Shown: piece after piece, positions 1 to 9,401 of the stretch
Layout: each line of letters opens with the position of its first letter
How positions within the stretch are numbered: the first letter of the stretch is position 1
DNA from: Pectinatus frisingensis
GTDB lineage: Bacteria; Bacillota; Negativicutes; Selenomonadales; Selenomonadaceae
Assembly (NCBI RefSeq): GCF_015732285.1
Contig: NZ_WIQU01000054.1
Span: forward strand, 1-64,000
Direction of reading: 5' to 3'
Length of the DNA: 64,000 nucleotides
The notes under the pieces: generated by a model
Database searches by the model: none
What the model was told of the DNA's origin: nothing
What the model saw: the letters and a program-made list of their open reading frames with translations, nothing else
Position numbers and translations under genes: made by a program

Positions 1-57
1 GTATTGCCGAATTTCATGCCCAATGGTGTCAGACACAGATGTTCCTTATCTTCTACA

Positions 58-897
58 TTAAGTATAATTTGCTGTAAAAGTTTTTAGTTTTTCAGCAGCT
101 GTGCTTACGTGGGAAAGTGTAGCACTGATTTCTTCTGTTGAAGCAGCTTGTTCTTCGCTTATGGCGCCGACGGCCTCAATCGACTTAAATATTTGTTCTA
201 CGGCATTATTCATTTTGTCGAGGATAAGATGTATCTGTTCGGTTGCACTTCTTGATTGATCAGCAAGTTTGCGTACTTCTTCGGCGACTACCGCAAATCC
301 ACGGCCATGTTCTCCTGCACGTGCGGCCTCAATAGCGGCATTTAATCCTAATAGATTGGTTTGCTGAGCTATACTGTTGATAAATTCGATTACTTTGATG
401 GTTTCGTTCTTTTTTTCTTTTAGATCAATAGCTTGTGTTATAGAATCCTGGCCTGTCTTTGCCAATTCACTGGCACTGTTAGCAACTTGGTTGATTGCAT
501 GATGAGCTGTCTGGATTGATTCAGATATTTTTTCAACAGATTTTATCAAAAGATCATTAGATTCCATGTCGATTCCTGAGCTTAATGTACCAATGACTTC
601 GTTATCCCTTCCGTAAATAGGTGTGAATATAGCCTTTATAGGAATACCATAGACATCGGCAGGGGCATCTTCCGAAATATTTTTCTTTTCATTAATACAT
701 TTTTTTATTGTGTCTGTTATTATTTTACCAGTTTCGAGATCAATTTCGAAATTTTTCCCTTTTTCATACCCGATATACTTATGCAGATCAGTTAAACCTA
801 TGACAAGGTCCTCTCTGACTATATGCTTGATATAAGGCATGACAATTTTAAATGCTTCTAAAATCTCTTCATTGGTTTTAGAGTTTAAATTATCCAT
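58..897 (-). CDS. Soluble methyl-accepting chemotaxis-type receptor
   Basis: A 279-residue signalling protein with no predicted membrane segment, so it probably senses a cytoplasmic cue and signals to CheA/CheW. Residues about 1-125 form a sensor region that I do not recognise as a named domain (PAS-like in feel). Residues about 130-279 are an MCP signalling hairpin, with the highly conserved tip around [19 protein letters not shown] followed by [15 protein letters not shown]. The start ATG has an AGGAG-type site about 6 bases upstream. The hairpin is shorter than in transmembrane MCPs. The next gene region is divergent and contains a separate MCP tail fragment at about 1.8-2.05 kb. MCP domain assignment is firm; the ligand is unknown. 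Confidence 0.88.
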   Translation of the reverse strand: MDNLNSKTNEEILEAFKIVMPYIKHIVREDLVIGLTDLHKYIGYEKGKNFEIDLETGKIITDTIKKCINEKKNISEDAPADVYGIPIKAIFTPIYGRDNEVIGTLSSGIDMESNDLLIKSVEKISESIQTAHHAINQVANSASELAKTGQDSITQAIDLKEKKNETIKVIEFINSIAQQTNLLGLNAAIEAARAGEHGRGFAVVAEEVRKLADQSRSATEQIHLILDKMNNAVEQIFKSIEAVGAISEEQAASTEEISATLSHVSTAAEKLKTFTANYT

Positions 898-1103
898 GTG
901 CAGCTCCTCTTTCTAATTTTTATAATAAAACGCACAATTACTCAAATTTCATACTAGTGTATGGGGGTGGGTTTGTCAATATAAAATGATAATTGTTCAT
1001 AAAATCAGATAATATGATGTATTTATTTCTATATTTTTGTTAGAAAGAATTAATTAATGTTTTTAAATTGTGTTATTATGACAGATAGAAGGAGGAAAAT
1101 ATA

Positions 1104-1562
1104 TTGCAAGCACAGATACTATTTGTAGCGCCGCTTTCAGATCTGGCGGAATTGGCAGTAACTGTAGTTGAGGAAAAATTTTCACAAAAAAAGAAATTAT
1201 TTCATGTTGTTAAGGCAAATTTGCAAGAGGCGGAGACATTAGTCAAAAATGCTGAAGACAACGGGATTGAAGTTATTGTGAGCAGAGGAGGCACAGCGTC
1301 AATAATAGAAAAAAAGGTGGATTTGCCTATTGTCTACATTCAAGTAACAGTTACGGATATTTTACAGGCACTTTTAAAAGTCGGTAAGTATCCTGAAAAT
1401 ATTGCAGTTGCAGGATTTGGTAATATGATATACGGTTGTGATGAATTAGGTAAGATACTACATGTAAATTTTACAGAAATTCTTTTAAATAGCATGCATG
1501 ATAAAAATCCGTGTATTATTGGGATAATTGAAGAGGCAGTAAAATATCTTGTACAATTGTGA
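1104..1562 (+). pseudogene. Truncated PrpR N-terminal sensor domain
   Basis: The 152-codon frame starts at TTG behind a strong AGAAGGAGGA site. Its first ~115 residues match the PrpR_N domain of sigma-54-type activators: a VSRGGTA motif followed by PIVYIQVTVTDILQAL. A full regulator continues with AAA+ and helix-turn-helix domains (500 or more residues in total). Here the frame ends in unrelated residues and a TGA, and directly joins a piece of a hydroxyacid dehydrogenase. I read it as the 5' remnant of a deleted activator. A short stand-alone sensor protein could still be expressed, because the start signals are intact. Confidence 0.7.
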
Positions 1563-1808
1563 ATGAACATGCATTGTATAAGGCTTTGCAAGAAAATTGG
1601 ATTCATAGTGCAGCGATGTGCTTGCACACGAACCCATCAGCGCAGCTGATCCGTTGTTTAAATGTGAAAATATCATTGTTATGCCACATATGGTGGGTCA
1701 GACAAGGGAAGCGGCATCACAGGTGTTGCAACGATGCAGGCCGAAGGCGTAGCAGCAGTAATAAAAGGTAAAGAATGGGAAAAAGTATGCAACCCTAATG
1801 GTTACTGA
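1550..1808 (+). pseudogene. Remnant of a D-2-hydroxyacid dehydrogenase (C-terminal part)
   Basis: Three reading frames must be joined to recover the C-terminus of a D-isomer-specific 2-hydroxyacid dehydrogenase. Frame a, from 1559, gives VNEHALYKALQENWIHSAAM. Frame b, from 1618, gives VLAHEPIS, ADPLFKCENIIVMPH and QTREA. Frame c, from about 1722, gives GVATMQAEGVAAVIKG and ends at TGA 1806-1808. The HAALxxAL-like helix, the EPxxxxDPLF loop and the catalytic MPH histidine are recognisable. The N-terminal catalytic half and the NAD-binding core are missing. At least two frameshifts plus the deletion make it non-functional. An intact paralogue lies at about 11.8 kb. Confidence 0.82.
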
Positions 1809-2052
1809 TCTTTCAGGTGAAGTTGCAAATGTTTCTTCCGTTATAAAAGGCTTGGCTGATGATGGACAGAATGTTGCGGCATCAATGTCCCAAATAGATA
1901 GTTTGATGAAAAAATCTACTGATGAAACGCAGACTGTTTCTGCAGCCACCGAGGAACAGGCGGCTTCAATGGAAGAGATTAATTCTTCCAGCGAAAAATT
2001 AAATAAAATGGCACAGGAATTACAGGAAGCAGTGCGCCAGTTTAAATTGTGA
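1798..2052 (+). pseudogene. Orphan C-terminal tail of a methyl-accepting chemotaxis protein
   Basis: The 84 codons encode only the last helix of an MCP signalling hairpin: IDSLMKKSTDETQTVSAATEEQAASMEEI, split here only by being a fragment, ending in the usual VRQFKL-like tail. The sensor, HAMP and hairpin tip are absent. There is no ribosome binding site at the first ATG, which overlaps the end of the dehydrogenase remnant. The fragment is clearly the 3' end of a larger gene whose 5' part was deleted. A rho-independent terminator follows. Confidence 0.8.
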
Positions 2053-2074
2053 TCTGGGCCAAATAATTTTATAT

Positions 2075-2146
2075 AAAAACTGCTGCTTAAAATATACACT
2101 CAAAAATCTGACGTTTGGATGTAATTAAAATAAGCAGCGGTTTTTT
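2075..2146 (+). terminator. Terminator after the MCP fragment
   Basis: Inverted repeat AAACTGCTGCTTA (about 2077-2089) with TAAGCAGCGGTTT (2131-2143), a loop of about 40 bases and a T-run. It probably terminated the original, larger MCP gene and now closes the scar region. Confidence 0.6.
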
Positions 2147-2155
2147 GTCGTGTTA

Positions 2156-2815
2156 TCAACCTTTGGAAATAGGCAAAACAATATGAATTATACCCGTTGA
2201 CCAGGGAGCAAGATCATATGGCGGATATACAAAACCTATAAATAATTTACCTGATTTTTTTTCAAGGTAATAATTCTGGGAAACATATGTTGGGGAAGTT
2301 ATTTGTTCAGGTGTGAGTTCAGCCTGTCCATCACCGCCCCAAATTGATGCAGATCCATTATTGATTGCTTTTTGAAGGTCGGTAACAGTTAAATTAATAT
2401 AATCTGATGAAGAAATTTTTTTGCCGGTTTTTTTGTCATAGACAATGTTATGAATAAAGTAATTACCATGTGCAGCGTGATAATAATAGCGGTATTCTCT
2501 AAATCCGACGGACAGTACAGAAGAATCATTGTAATAAATCTTGTAATGAAAACTGGCTGTTGTTTTTGGCATACTATCTATGGCTGCACGCATGTCAGCA
2601 ATATAACTTTGGATGTCACGGTTAATGATAAAGTTTACACCATCATTATTTACATTGATTATGGGATATTCGGATTTTTCACCATTAAGGTAAAAAATCT
2701 TGTTGGTAATTTCATTAGTTGATGAGGGCGCACTTTCAGTCGGTGACAGATGAGTGCAAAAAAGCATTGTCATGGTAAGTAGAGTAAATATCAGTTTGAT
2801 TTTTCGGTGCGTCAT
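2156..2815 (-). CDS. Exported DUF3298-type (RsiV-like) protein
   Basis: A 219-residue protein with a signal peptide: basic MTHRKIK, then a hydrophobic stretch up to about residue 29. The mature part resembles the DUF4163/DUF3298 fold found in the extracellular part of the anti-sigma factor RsiV and in stand-alone exported proteins. Visible traits are the aromatic FREYRYYYHAAHG segment, the YDKKTGKKI(S) turn typical of DUF3298, and a C-terminal beta region ending VLPISKG. It has no membrane anchor after the signal peptide and no partner sigma factor nearby. A role in the envelope or in binding a ligand is only inferred. Confidence 0.65.
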   Translation of the reverse strand: MTHRKIKLIFTLLTMTMLFCTHLSPTESAPSSTNEITNKIFYLNGEKSEYPIINVNNDGVNFIINRDIQSYIADMRAAIDSMPKTTASFHYKIYYNDSSVLSVGFREYRYYYHAAHGNYFIHNIVYDKKTGKKISSSDYINLTVTDLQKAINNGSASIWGGDGQAELTPEQITSPTYVSQNYYLEKKSGKLFIGFVYPPYDLAPWSTGIIHIVLPISKG

Positions 2816-3012
2816 TGTTCCAAACCTCCTTTAATTTGTTATAATAAAGATAACATCAGTGCATTATATTAGTCAATGATGTAATTTTTTGAATTATTAG
2901 TTATGATAGAAAATCATAGATTGTATTACACTTGAGTATTATTGAATTTTTGCCGGATGTTTTATGCTATAATAAATGCACGATCAGTGGTTATCAAATG
3001 GAGGAGTTTGTT

Positions 3013-4113
3013 ATGGATTTTGTTTGTTCTGAGTGCGGGAATAGGGAAAGCGCAGATACTTATAAACCCAGATGTGATAAGTGCGGCGGCCTATGGAAAC
3101 TGGATTTTGAACCACCCAAATTTGATTTAGACGAAGTTGATAAGGGCACGTGGAGCATCTTTCGGTATCGGAGATTTATGCCGGTAGATGATGATTCGTG
3201 GCGTAATATTTCTTTGGGAGAAGGGATGACGCCGATCATTGATTTTGATGATGGGATTTTATTTAAAATGGAATATTACATGCCAACGTTGTCATTCAAA
3301 GATCGTGGAGCGGCAATGCTGATGTCACATTGCCATAGTATTGGAGTAAAGAACGTGGTACAGGATTCCAGCGGTAATGCCGGTGATAGTGTGGCTGCCT
3401 ATGCCGGGCGGGCTGGAATAAAATGTGAAATATTTGTGCCGCAAAGCACTTCACCAAAGAAAATTGGTATGATCAGAGCCCATGGGGCAGTTTGTAACGT
3501 AGTGCAGGGATCACGTGATAATTGTGCTGATGTTTGTAGGGCAAAAGTGAAAAAAGAAGGCGTATATTATGCAAATCATGTATATAATCCGCTTTTTTAC
3601 GAAGGTACAAAAACTTATGTTTATGAAGTCTATGAACAGATTGGAAGAATTCCGGAAAATATCATTATTCCGGTTGGAAACGGCACATTATTCCTTGGTG
3701 TTATAAAAGGGTTAGAAGAATTATTAGCAGCTGGGATAATTGATAAAATGCCACAGATCATTATAGCACAGAGTGCACAATGTGCACCTTTTGTAAAAGC
3801 TGTTGAAAAACATGCTAAGATTCCCAGCAAAGTTGAAGTAAAACCTACTTTAGCTGAAGGAATAGCCGTAGGTGTGCCGATGCGAGGCAAAGAAATATTG
3901 GAGTATATTTATAAATATGATGTTAGAACCATAGCTGTTCCTGAAGAAATGATTTTACCCACACGCGGCAGGCTGGCAGCCAGGGGAATTTTCTGCGAGC
4001 ATACTACGGCGGCAAGCTATGCGGCATATAAGCTGTATTGTAAACAATACGGCAGGATGAAGGAATGTCTGATTCCGATGTGCGGGGCTGGATTAAAGTC
4101 CGAACCATGGTAA
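3013..4113 (+). CDS. thrC: Threonine synthase-like PLP enzyme
   Basis: Converts O-phosphohomoserine to threonine with pyridoxal phosphate. The 366-residue protein begins with a zinc-ribbon-like segment (CSECG near residue 5, CDKCG near residue 24), then a fold-type II PLP core: SFKDRG holds the Schiff-base lysine, SSGNAG binds the substrate phosphate side, and PVGNGT lies in the cofactor phosphate loop. I chose ATG 3013 because GGAGG lies about 8 bases upstream; the frame is open 27 codons further 5' but without a start signal. The gene stands alone, with no hom or thrB next to it. A related PLP lyase (for example a diaminopropionate-type enzyme) is less likely. Confidence 0.82.
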   Translation: MDFVCSECGNRESADTYKPRCDKCGGLWKLDFEPPKFDLDEVDKGTWSIFRYRRFMPVDDDSWRNISLGEGMTPIIDFDDGILFKMEYYMPTLSFKDRGAAMLMSHCHSIGVKNVVQDSSGNAGDSVAAYAGRAGIKCEIFVPQSTSPKKIGMIRAHGAVCNVVQGSRDNCADVCRAKVKKEGVYYANHVYNPLFYEGTKTYVYEVYEQIGRIPENIIIPVGNGTLFLGVIKGLEELLAAGIIDKMPQIIIAQSAQCAPFVKAVEKHAKIPSKVEVKPTLAEGIAVGVPMRGKEILEYIYKYDVRTIAVPEEMILPTRGRLAARGIFCEHTTAASYAAYKLYCKQYGRMKECLIPMCGAGLKSEPW

Positions 4114-4135
4114 ATATAATAATGTCAAGTTTTTT

Positions 4136-4179
4136 AAAAAAGGCCATTCAAAGCTTTGCCGGCAATGAATGGCTTTTTT
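4136..4179 (+). terminator. Bidirectional terminator between convergent genes
   Basis: AAAAAGGCCATTCA (left arm) pairs with TGAATGGCTTTTTT (right arm) around a 15-base loop. A-run before and T-run after allow it to serve the threonine synthase gene (+) and the convergent oxidoreductase gene (-). Confidence 0.85.
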
Positions 4180-4182
4180 GCA

Positions 4183-5256
4183 TTATTTATGTTGTTGGCG
4201 CATTTTTTTCCAATGCAATATGCAGCGTATTCCCGGATGGATATGTGGAATGGCAAAACAGCGATTGCAAGAAAGACAGCTTGATTTTTGTGTCTGACCG
4301 GATGCAAATTTGGTTAGTATATCTGGCTCGCAAATCAGTGTGCGGGCTAAAGAAATTAATTTTATTTTACTTGCCAAAATGGTATTTATATCATTGACAC
4401 TTTTTACTCCCCCAACAATACTCATTGGAATAGAGTGATTTTGTGCAAAAGTATTAATTCGTTTGAAATAATAAAGTGAATCACTGCGAGGCTGATTGAT
4501 AAAATCAACTCCGCTCCATTCGATGAATTCAATGCCTAACTGCTGGCATTTGTCAATTACATAATCCATGTCTGCAGCATATGTTTCATCATCGGTTTGG
4601 GAATCGCTGTTTATTTTTATGGCGATAGGAAAACCATCGCCGCATTTTTCTTTTATGCCTGAAATGATTTCAGAGCAGAGACGAAAGCGGTTTTTAATAT
4701 CACCGCCGTATTTATCTTGGCGATTGTTAAATGTTTTGTCAATAAAACGTGATAATAAATAGCTGTGGGCAGCGTGTAGCTGAATACCATCGACACCGGC
4801 TTGCTTAAGACGATAAGCAGCAGTTATAAAAGCTTTTTTTATCACTGTAATTTGTTCGCAGGACAATTGAGCAGCATGATGGTTTTTCTTTAATTCACGG
4901 GCAGAGACATCGAAAAGATTGTCGGTATCAATGGCTCGTGGACCGGCGTGGCTTATTTGCGGCATAAACAGACTGTTATGTTGATGGATGAGTTTAGCTG
5001 CGCGGTGGAATTGAGCAATATATTTATCATCGTCAATACGGATTTGTTCTTCATTTGCTAATCCACCGGCAAGAACGCAGCAATGCCCACTTATTATGAG
5101 AGCAATATTATTTTGACTCAATGTATTGTACATTTGGTATTCGGCATCAGTCATGAATCCGTCGGTTGATCCAAGAAAACTGTGGACGGCAGAACGGATG
5201 AAGCAATTCTTTAATCTTAAATGAGATAACTGGACAGGAGTGTCAAGAGAAATCAT
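4183..5256 (-). CDS. NADH:flavin oxidoreductase, Old Yellow Enzyme barrel only
   Basis: An FMN-dependent ene-reductase-type TIM barrel of 357 residues. Family features are the N-terminal LKNCFIRSA strand, HAGPRA, the IQLHAAHSYLLSRF catalytic/FMN region with HAAHSY, NNRQDKYGG(D) and the phosphate-binding SIVGGVKS. Near the end there are four cysteines in the pattern C-x2-C-x2-C-x11-C. This closely resembles the [4Fe-4S] ligand set of 2,4-dienoyl-CoA reductase/BaiH enzymes (C-x2-C-x3-C-x11-C). The FAD/NAD(P)H domain that normally follows in those ~670-residue enzymes is absent. Substrate unknown; it may need a partner reductase. Confidence 0.85.
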   Translation of the reverse strand: MISLDTPVQLSHLRLKNCFIRSAVHSFLGSTDGFMTDAEYQMYNTLSQNNIALIISGHCCVLAGGLANEEQIRIDDDKYIAQFHRAAKLIHQHNSLFMPQISHAGPRAIDTDNLFDVSARELKKNHHAAQLSCEQITVIKKAFITAAYRLKQAGVDGIQLHAAHSYLLSRFIDKTFNNRQDKYGGDIKNRFRLCSEIISGIKEKCGDGFPIAIKINSDSQTDDETYAADMDYVIDKCQQLGIEFIEWSGVDFINQPRSDSLYYFKRINTFAQNHSIPMSIVGGVKSVNDINTILASKIKLISLARTLICEPDILTKFASGQTQKSSCLSCNRCFAIPHIHPGIRCILHWKKMRQQHK

Positions 5257-5319
5257 TACAACGGCTCCTTTATAAAATATTTTTGTTGTTTGTAGAATAG
5301 AATTAAGTACCTAATTAAG

Positions 5320-5356
5320 ATTATCCGCTGCCATAAAAATTTTGGCAGCGGATAAT
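5320..5356. terminator. Strong hairpin between murA and the oxidoreductase gene
   Basis: Perfect 14-base arms ATTATCCGCTGCCA / TGGCAGCGGATAAT with a 9-base AT loop. A T-run follows only on the + strand, but position fits termination of the leftward murA transcript. Confidence 0.65.
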
Positions 5357-5376
5357 TTTTGGATGTTATTATTAGT

Positions 5377-6642
5377 TCAGCTGTTTATACGGCGGATATT
5401 AGCACCAAGTTGGCAAAGCTTGCCGACAAGATTATCATACCCCCGGTCAATATGGTGAATGTACCCGATTTGTGTTTCACCTTCGGCGATAAGTCCGGCT
5501 AAAACCATAGCGGCACCAGCTCTTAAATCGGTAGCCTTAACCTGGCAGCCTAGAAGATGATCTACGCCTTCAATTACGGATGTGCGTCCTTCAATTTTTA
5601 TGTTGGCACCCATGCGTTTTAACTCATCAACGTGCATAAATCTGTTCTCAAAGACTGTTTCGGTGACGAGTCCCGTTCCCTCAGCAACAGTGAGCATGGC
5701 CATGAATTGAGCCTGCATATCGGTAGGAAAGCCAGGATATGGCATCGTTTTTATATCCACAGCCTTGAGCCTTTTGTTATTTTTGACACGAATGCCCTTT
5801 ACATCTTCAATTATTTCGGCACCGGCTTCAGTCAATTTGGCAATAACTGGTTTTAGATGTTCGCTAATGGCATTTTCAATATAGATGTCTCCTCTGGTCA
5901 TCGCAGCAGCGACCATATAAGTACCGGCTTCAATACGATCAGGGATAATAGTATAGTTGCGGCCGGTTAATTTTTTTACACCCTCTATTTTTATGACATT
6001 AGTTCCGGCACCACGGATATTGGCCCCCATCATGTTGAGAAAATTAGCCAAGTCAATTATTTCCGGTTCTTGGGCAGGATTTTCCAAGAGAGTTTTTCCT
6101 TCAGCCATGCAAGCTGCCATCATAATATTTTCTGTGGCACCTACACTGGGAAAATCCAAATAAATTTTAGCACCTCTCAGTTTATCAGGAACAGTTGCGT
6201 TGATAAAACCGTGACCTATTTCTATTTGTGCGCCAAGTGCCTCAAAACCTTTAAGATGCAGATCTATAGGCCGTGTACCGATGGCACAGCCGCCGGGCAA
6301 GGAAATCTTTGAGTGGCCGCAACGAGACAGCAAGGGCCCCATGATAAGAAAAGAGGCCCGCATTTTACGAATCAATTCATATGGTGCTTCACATGATGCT
6401 ATATTTGTACTGTCAACGGACAGTATATTTTTTTCTTTTTCAAAATTTACCTTGACGCCAAGTTCACTTAAAACTTCGGAAATTGTTTCGACGTCATCTA
6501 AACAAGGAACTTCTTCCAATACGCAAGCTTGATCTTGACCTAATAATGTAGCGGCTATTATAGGTAAAACGGCATTTTTTGCACCGCTTATTTTAACGTG
6601 ACCGTTAAGTTTTACACCGCCGTTTATGACGAGTTTTTCCAA
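5377..6642 (-). CDS. murA: UDP-N-acetylglucosamine 1-carboxyvinyltransferase
   Basis: First committed step of peptidoglycan synthesis: transfers enolpyruvate from PEP to UDP-GlcNAc in the cytoplasm. The 421-residue length is standard. Visible landmarks are SGAKNAVLP at the N-terminus (substrate-binding Lys/Asn), the GGCAIGTRP loop with the catalytic and fosfomycin-reactive Cys, [18 protein letters not shown] and [12 protein letters not shown] near the C-terminus. It is a single-gene unit with its own promoter upstream. The Cys is retained, so it should be fosfomycin-sensitive by family rule. Confidence 0.97.
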   Translation of the reverse strand: MEKLVINGGVKLNGHVKISGAKNAVLPIIAATLLGQDQACVLEEVPCLDDVETISEVLSELGVKVNFEKEKNILSVDSTNIASCEAPYELIRKMRASFLIMGPLLSRCGHSKISLPGGCAIGTRPIDLHLKGFEALGAQIEIGHGFINATVPDKLRGAKIYLDFPSVGATENIMMAACMAEGKTLLENPAQEPEIIDLANFLNMMGANIRGAGTNVIKIEGVKKLTGRNYTIIPDRIEAGTYMVAAAMTRGDIYIENAISEHLKPVIAKLTEAGAEIIEDVKGIRVKNNKRLKAVDIKTMPYPGFPTDMQAQFMAMLTVAEGTGLVTETVFENRFMHVDELKRMGANIKIEGRTSVIEGVDHLLGCQVKATDLRAGAAMVLAGLIAEGETQIGYIHHIDRGYDNLVGKLCQLGANIRRINS

Positions 6643-6676
6643 TTTACATCCCCCGAAAAATGCTTATATCCCATAT

Positions 6677-6705
6677 AGTGTAACATTTAAAGATACATCT
6701 GGCAA
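6677..6705 (-). promoter_or_regulatory. Probable sigma-A promoter of murA
   Basis: On the minus strand, TTGCCA, a 17-base spacer and TACACT lie about 40-60 bases upstream of the murA start. Confidence 0.55.
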
Positions 6706-6874
6706 GCGTAATATTATTAGTAAATATATTGCAGAAAAAGTAATAAAAAAGGTTTTATGCATTTAAAATCGACCATAAAAAATGATATATATTGTTATTT
6801 TGCATAGAAGACATATTGAAAAAAGCAATATAAAGGATTACACTTTCAGTAGTGAAATATTTGGAGGTAAATAA

Positions 6875-7987
6875 ATGGATAAACGTATAGAAATATTAGC
6901 ACATAATTTAATCAATTATTCCACACATCTGCAAAAAAACGAAAAAATACTTATTGAAATCACGGATGATGGCATAGAATTGGGAAAAGCTTTAGTAAAA
7001 GAAGTTTATAAAATAGGGGCAATTCCTTTTTTGACATATAAAATACAGCAGCTGCAGCGTCAATTATTATTAGGCGCTACAGAAGAACAAATACAGTTTA
7101 TTGCGGAATATGAATCTATGCGTATGAAAGGTATGGATGCTTATATTGCAATACGTGGCAGTGATAATGTGAGTGAATTGGGAGATGTACCTCAGGATAA
7201 GATGAAATTGTACCAGATGTATTGGATGAAGCCGGTACACAGCGATATACGGGTGCCGGATACAAAGTGGTGTGTGCTGCGTTATCCTAACGGGGCAATG
7301 GCTCAGCTTGCCAATATGAGTACAGATGAATTTACCGACTATTACTTTGCTGTCTGCAATCTTGATTATGCCAAGATGGACAATGCGATGACACCTTTGA
7401 AGGAGCGCATGGAGCATGCTGATAAAATTCACATTAAAGGACCGGGTACTGATATAATTTTTTCAATAAAAGATATACCGGCAGTGAAATGCTCAGGTGC
7501 TTGTAATATTCCGGATGGGGAATTGTACACCGCTCCGGTGAAAACTTCAGTGAATGGGACAATAACTTACAATACACCGGCAGTATATCAGGGTGTCACT
7601 TTCGAAAATATATCTTTTACTTTTAAGGATGGAAAAATAATAACGGCTTCAGCTAATAAGACAGAAGAGTTAAATAAAATTTTGGATACGGATGATGGGT
7701 CACGTTATATCGGTGAGTTTTCTTTTGGGTTGAACCCGTATATAACATTTCCCATGAAAGACACATTATTTGATGAAAAGATAAGCGGTAGTATTCATTT
7801 TACACCAGGATGTGCTTATGATGATGCCGACAATACTAATCGCTCGTCGGTGCATTGGGATCTTGTATTAAATCAAACCAAGGCATACGGTGGTGGGAAA
7901 ATATATATGGATGGTGAATTGATAAGAGAAGATGGATTATTTGTCACTAAGGACTTGCAGTGTCTCAACCCGGGAAATTTAAAATAA
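6875..7987 (+). CDS. M29-family metalloaminopeptidase
   Basis: A cytoplasmic exopeptidase of the thermophilic M29 family (AmpS/aminopeptidase T), which removes N-terminal residues with two metal ions. The 370-residue length fits the family. The C-terminal half carries the usual metal ligands: Glu in PDGELYTAP, Glu in IGEFSFGLNP, His in SIHFTPG, and His/Asp in SSVHWDL. A GGAGG site precedes ATG 6875. It stands alone between murA (divergent) and the biotin genes, with a strong terminator after it. Some paralogues act on small amides, so the peptide substrate is inferred. Confidence 0.88.
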   Translation: MDKRIEILAHNLINYSTHLQKNEKILIEITDDGIELGKALVKEVYKIGAIPFLTYKIQQLQRQLLLGATEEQIQFIAEYESMRMKGMDAYIAIRGSDNVSELGDVPQDKMKLYQMYWMKPVHSDIRVPDTKWCVLRYPNGAMAQLANMSTDEFTDYYFAVCNLDYAKMDNAMTPLKERMEHADKIHIKGPGTDIIFSIKDIPAVKCSGACNIPDGELYTAPVKTSVNGTITYNTPAVYQGVTFENISFTFKDGKIITASANKTEELNKILDTDDGSRYIGEFSFGLNPYITFPMKDTLFDEKISGSIHFTPGCAYDDADNTNRSSVHWDLVLNQTKAYGGGKIYMDGELIREDGLFVTKDLQCLNPGNLK

Positions 7988-8009
7988 TAAGCAAAGTATA
8001 AAAATGTAT

Positions 8010-8062
8010 AAAAGCGGTTATCGTCAACTTAATTAATTATTAAGTTGACGATAACCGCTTTT
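8010..8062 (+). terminator. Strong terminator after the aminopeptidase gene
   Basis: Arms of 22 bases, beginning AAAGCGGTTATCG and closing CGATAACCGCTTT, with a 9-base loop and a T-run. It separates the aminopeptidase from bioY. Confidence 0.9.
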
Positions 8063-8109
8063 TATGTTTTAATAGTCAAAGATGAAACAATAAAGGAAGG
8101 ATGATATAT

Positions 8110-8667
8110 TTGCAAAGTCTGGTAAAGAAAATGACTGTCCGGGAACTTGTATTATGTGGTTTATTTACGGCACTTACTGCTATTGGTGCCTTTATAAGAA
8201 TACCTGTCCCCGTTGTACCATTTACCCTGCAGTTTTTATTCACGATGCTGGCTGGTATTTTACTTGGTGGTAGACTGGGGTCCTTAAGTGTTGCCGTTTA
8301 TGTATTGTTGGGACTGATTGGGCTGCCGGTTTTTACTGAAGGCGGTGGCCCCGCTTATATTTTTCAACCTACATTTGGCTATCTTATAGGATTTATTATT
8401 GCCAGCTGGGTAACTGGACAAATTGCCAATGCAGCGGGTACAATGCCATCATTCAAACGATTGTTGGCTGCTGATTTTGCAGGAATGGCTATAGTTTATG
8501 CTTTGGGGTTGCTATATTGTTATTTTATCAGTAATTTTTATCTGGGTAAGGTCGTTTCGGTATGGATGGTATTTTTATATGGTTTTATATTGGCGGCTCC
8601 GGGAGATGCTGCATTATGTATATTGGCGGCGGCAATTGGTAAAAAAATACTGCCAATGATTAGATGA
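8110..8667 (+). CDS. bioY: Biotin ECF transporter substrate-binding subunit BioY
   Basis: Membrane S-component that binds biotin and delivers it through an ECF energy-coupling module or alone. About six hydrophobic helices are visible. BioY signatures include TAIGAFIRIPVP near the N-terminus, the QFLFTMLAGILLGGRLG helix, and FTEGGGPAYIFQPTFGYL. An ATG at 8101 abuts the AGGAAGG site with no spacing. TTG 8110 is 9 bases from it, so I take the TTG (185 residues). bioD and bioA follow in the same direction. No ecfA/ecfT genes are near. Confidence 0.92.
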   Translation: MQSLVKKMTVRELVLCGLFTALTAIGAFIRIPVPVVPFTLQFLFTMLAGILLGGRLGSLSVAVYVLLGLIGLPVFTEGGGPAYIFQPTFGYLIGFIIASWVTGQIANAAGTMPSFKRLLAADFAGMAIVYALGLLYCYFISNFYLGKVVSVWMVFLYGFILAAPGDAALCILAAAIGKKILPMIR

Positions 8668-8690
8668 ATATATATTAAGAGGGTATTGTT

Positions 8691-9368
8691 ATGAATGGAA
8701 GGGCAAAAGGGCTGTTTATTACAGCTACAGGGACTGATGTGGGTAAAACGTATGTAACAGGACTTATCGTAAAAAAGATGCGCATGGCCGGATTGAACTG
8801 CGGTTATTACAAAGCAGCAATCAGTGGGGCAGACAGTATCAAGGAAAGTGATGCCGGTTATGTGAATAAATTTGCCGATATTGGTCAAAGCGATGAAAGT
8901 CTTGTGCCGTATCTTTATAAAGAAGCGGTGTCCCCGCATTTAGCAGCCCGGATAGAAAATAATCCGGTGGAAATGTCCGTAGTAGAAAATGGTTTTAATA
9001 AAAATGCACAAGAATTTGATTATTTGACGATGGAGGGAAGCGGTGGAATAATCTGCCCGATTCGCTACGATAGCTCGACAAAAATATTTTTACAAGATAT
9101 TATAAAGCGGTTCAATTTACCGTCGATAATTGTTGCTGATGCCGGACTTGGAACAATAAATACAGTGGTATTGACGGCTGCATATATGAAAAATCATTTA
9201 TTGCCAATTAAAGGGATTATTTTGAATAATTATGCCGGGGGTATTATGCAAAACGACAATATAAAAATGATTGAAGCTATAACTGGGCTGGAGGTACTGG
9301 CATTAATAAAACACGGTGATAAAGAATTATCAATTACCCCAGAAAAATTAGCGTCATTTTATAATTGA
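8691..9368 (+). CDS. bioD: Dethiobiotin synthetase
   Basis: ATP-dependent ring closure of 7,8-diaminopelargonate with CO2 to give dethiobiotin. The 225-residue protein shows the P-loop TATGTDVGKT, the CO2/diamine-binding YKAA segment (YKP in many homologues, here Lys kept), MEGSGGIICPI and the NNY (nucleotide base) region. It lies 23 bases after bioY and 33 before bioA, as one transcription unit. Together with BioA it converts KAPA to dethiobiotin. bioB and bioF are not in the window. Confidence 0.93.
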   Translation: MNGRAKGLFITATGTDVGKTYVTGLIVKKMRMAGLNCGYYKAAISGADSIKESDAGYVNKFADIGQSDESLVPYLYKEAVSPHLAARIENNPVEMSVVENGFNKNAQEFDYLTMEGSGGIICPIRYDSSTKIFLQDIIKRFNLPSIIVADAGLGTINTVVLTAAYMKNHLLPIKGIILNNYAGGIMQNDNIKMIEAITGLEVLALIKHGDKELSITPEKLASFYN

Positions 9369-9401
9369 GATAAGATATCAGGAGAGGTCAGGTTCATTAA
9401 T

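Noticed and set aside
2932-3012. Upstream extension of the threonine synthase frame
   Set aside because: TTG start without ribosome binding site; ATG 3013 has GGAGG and gives the normal zinc-ribbon start.
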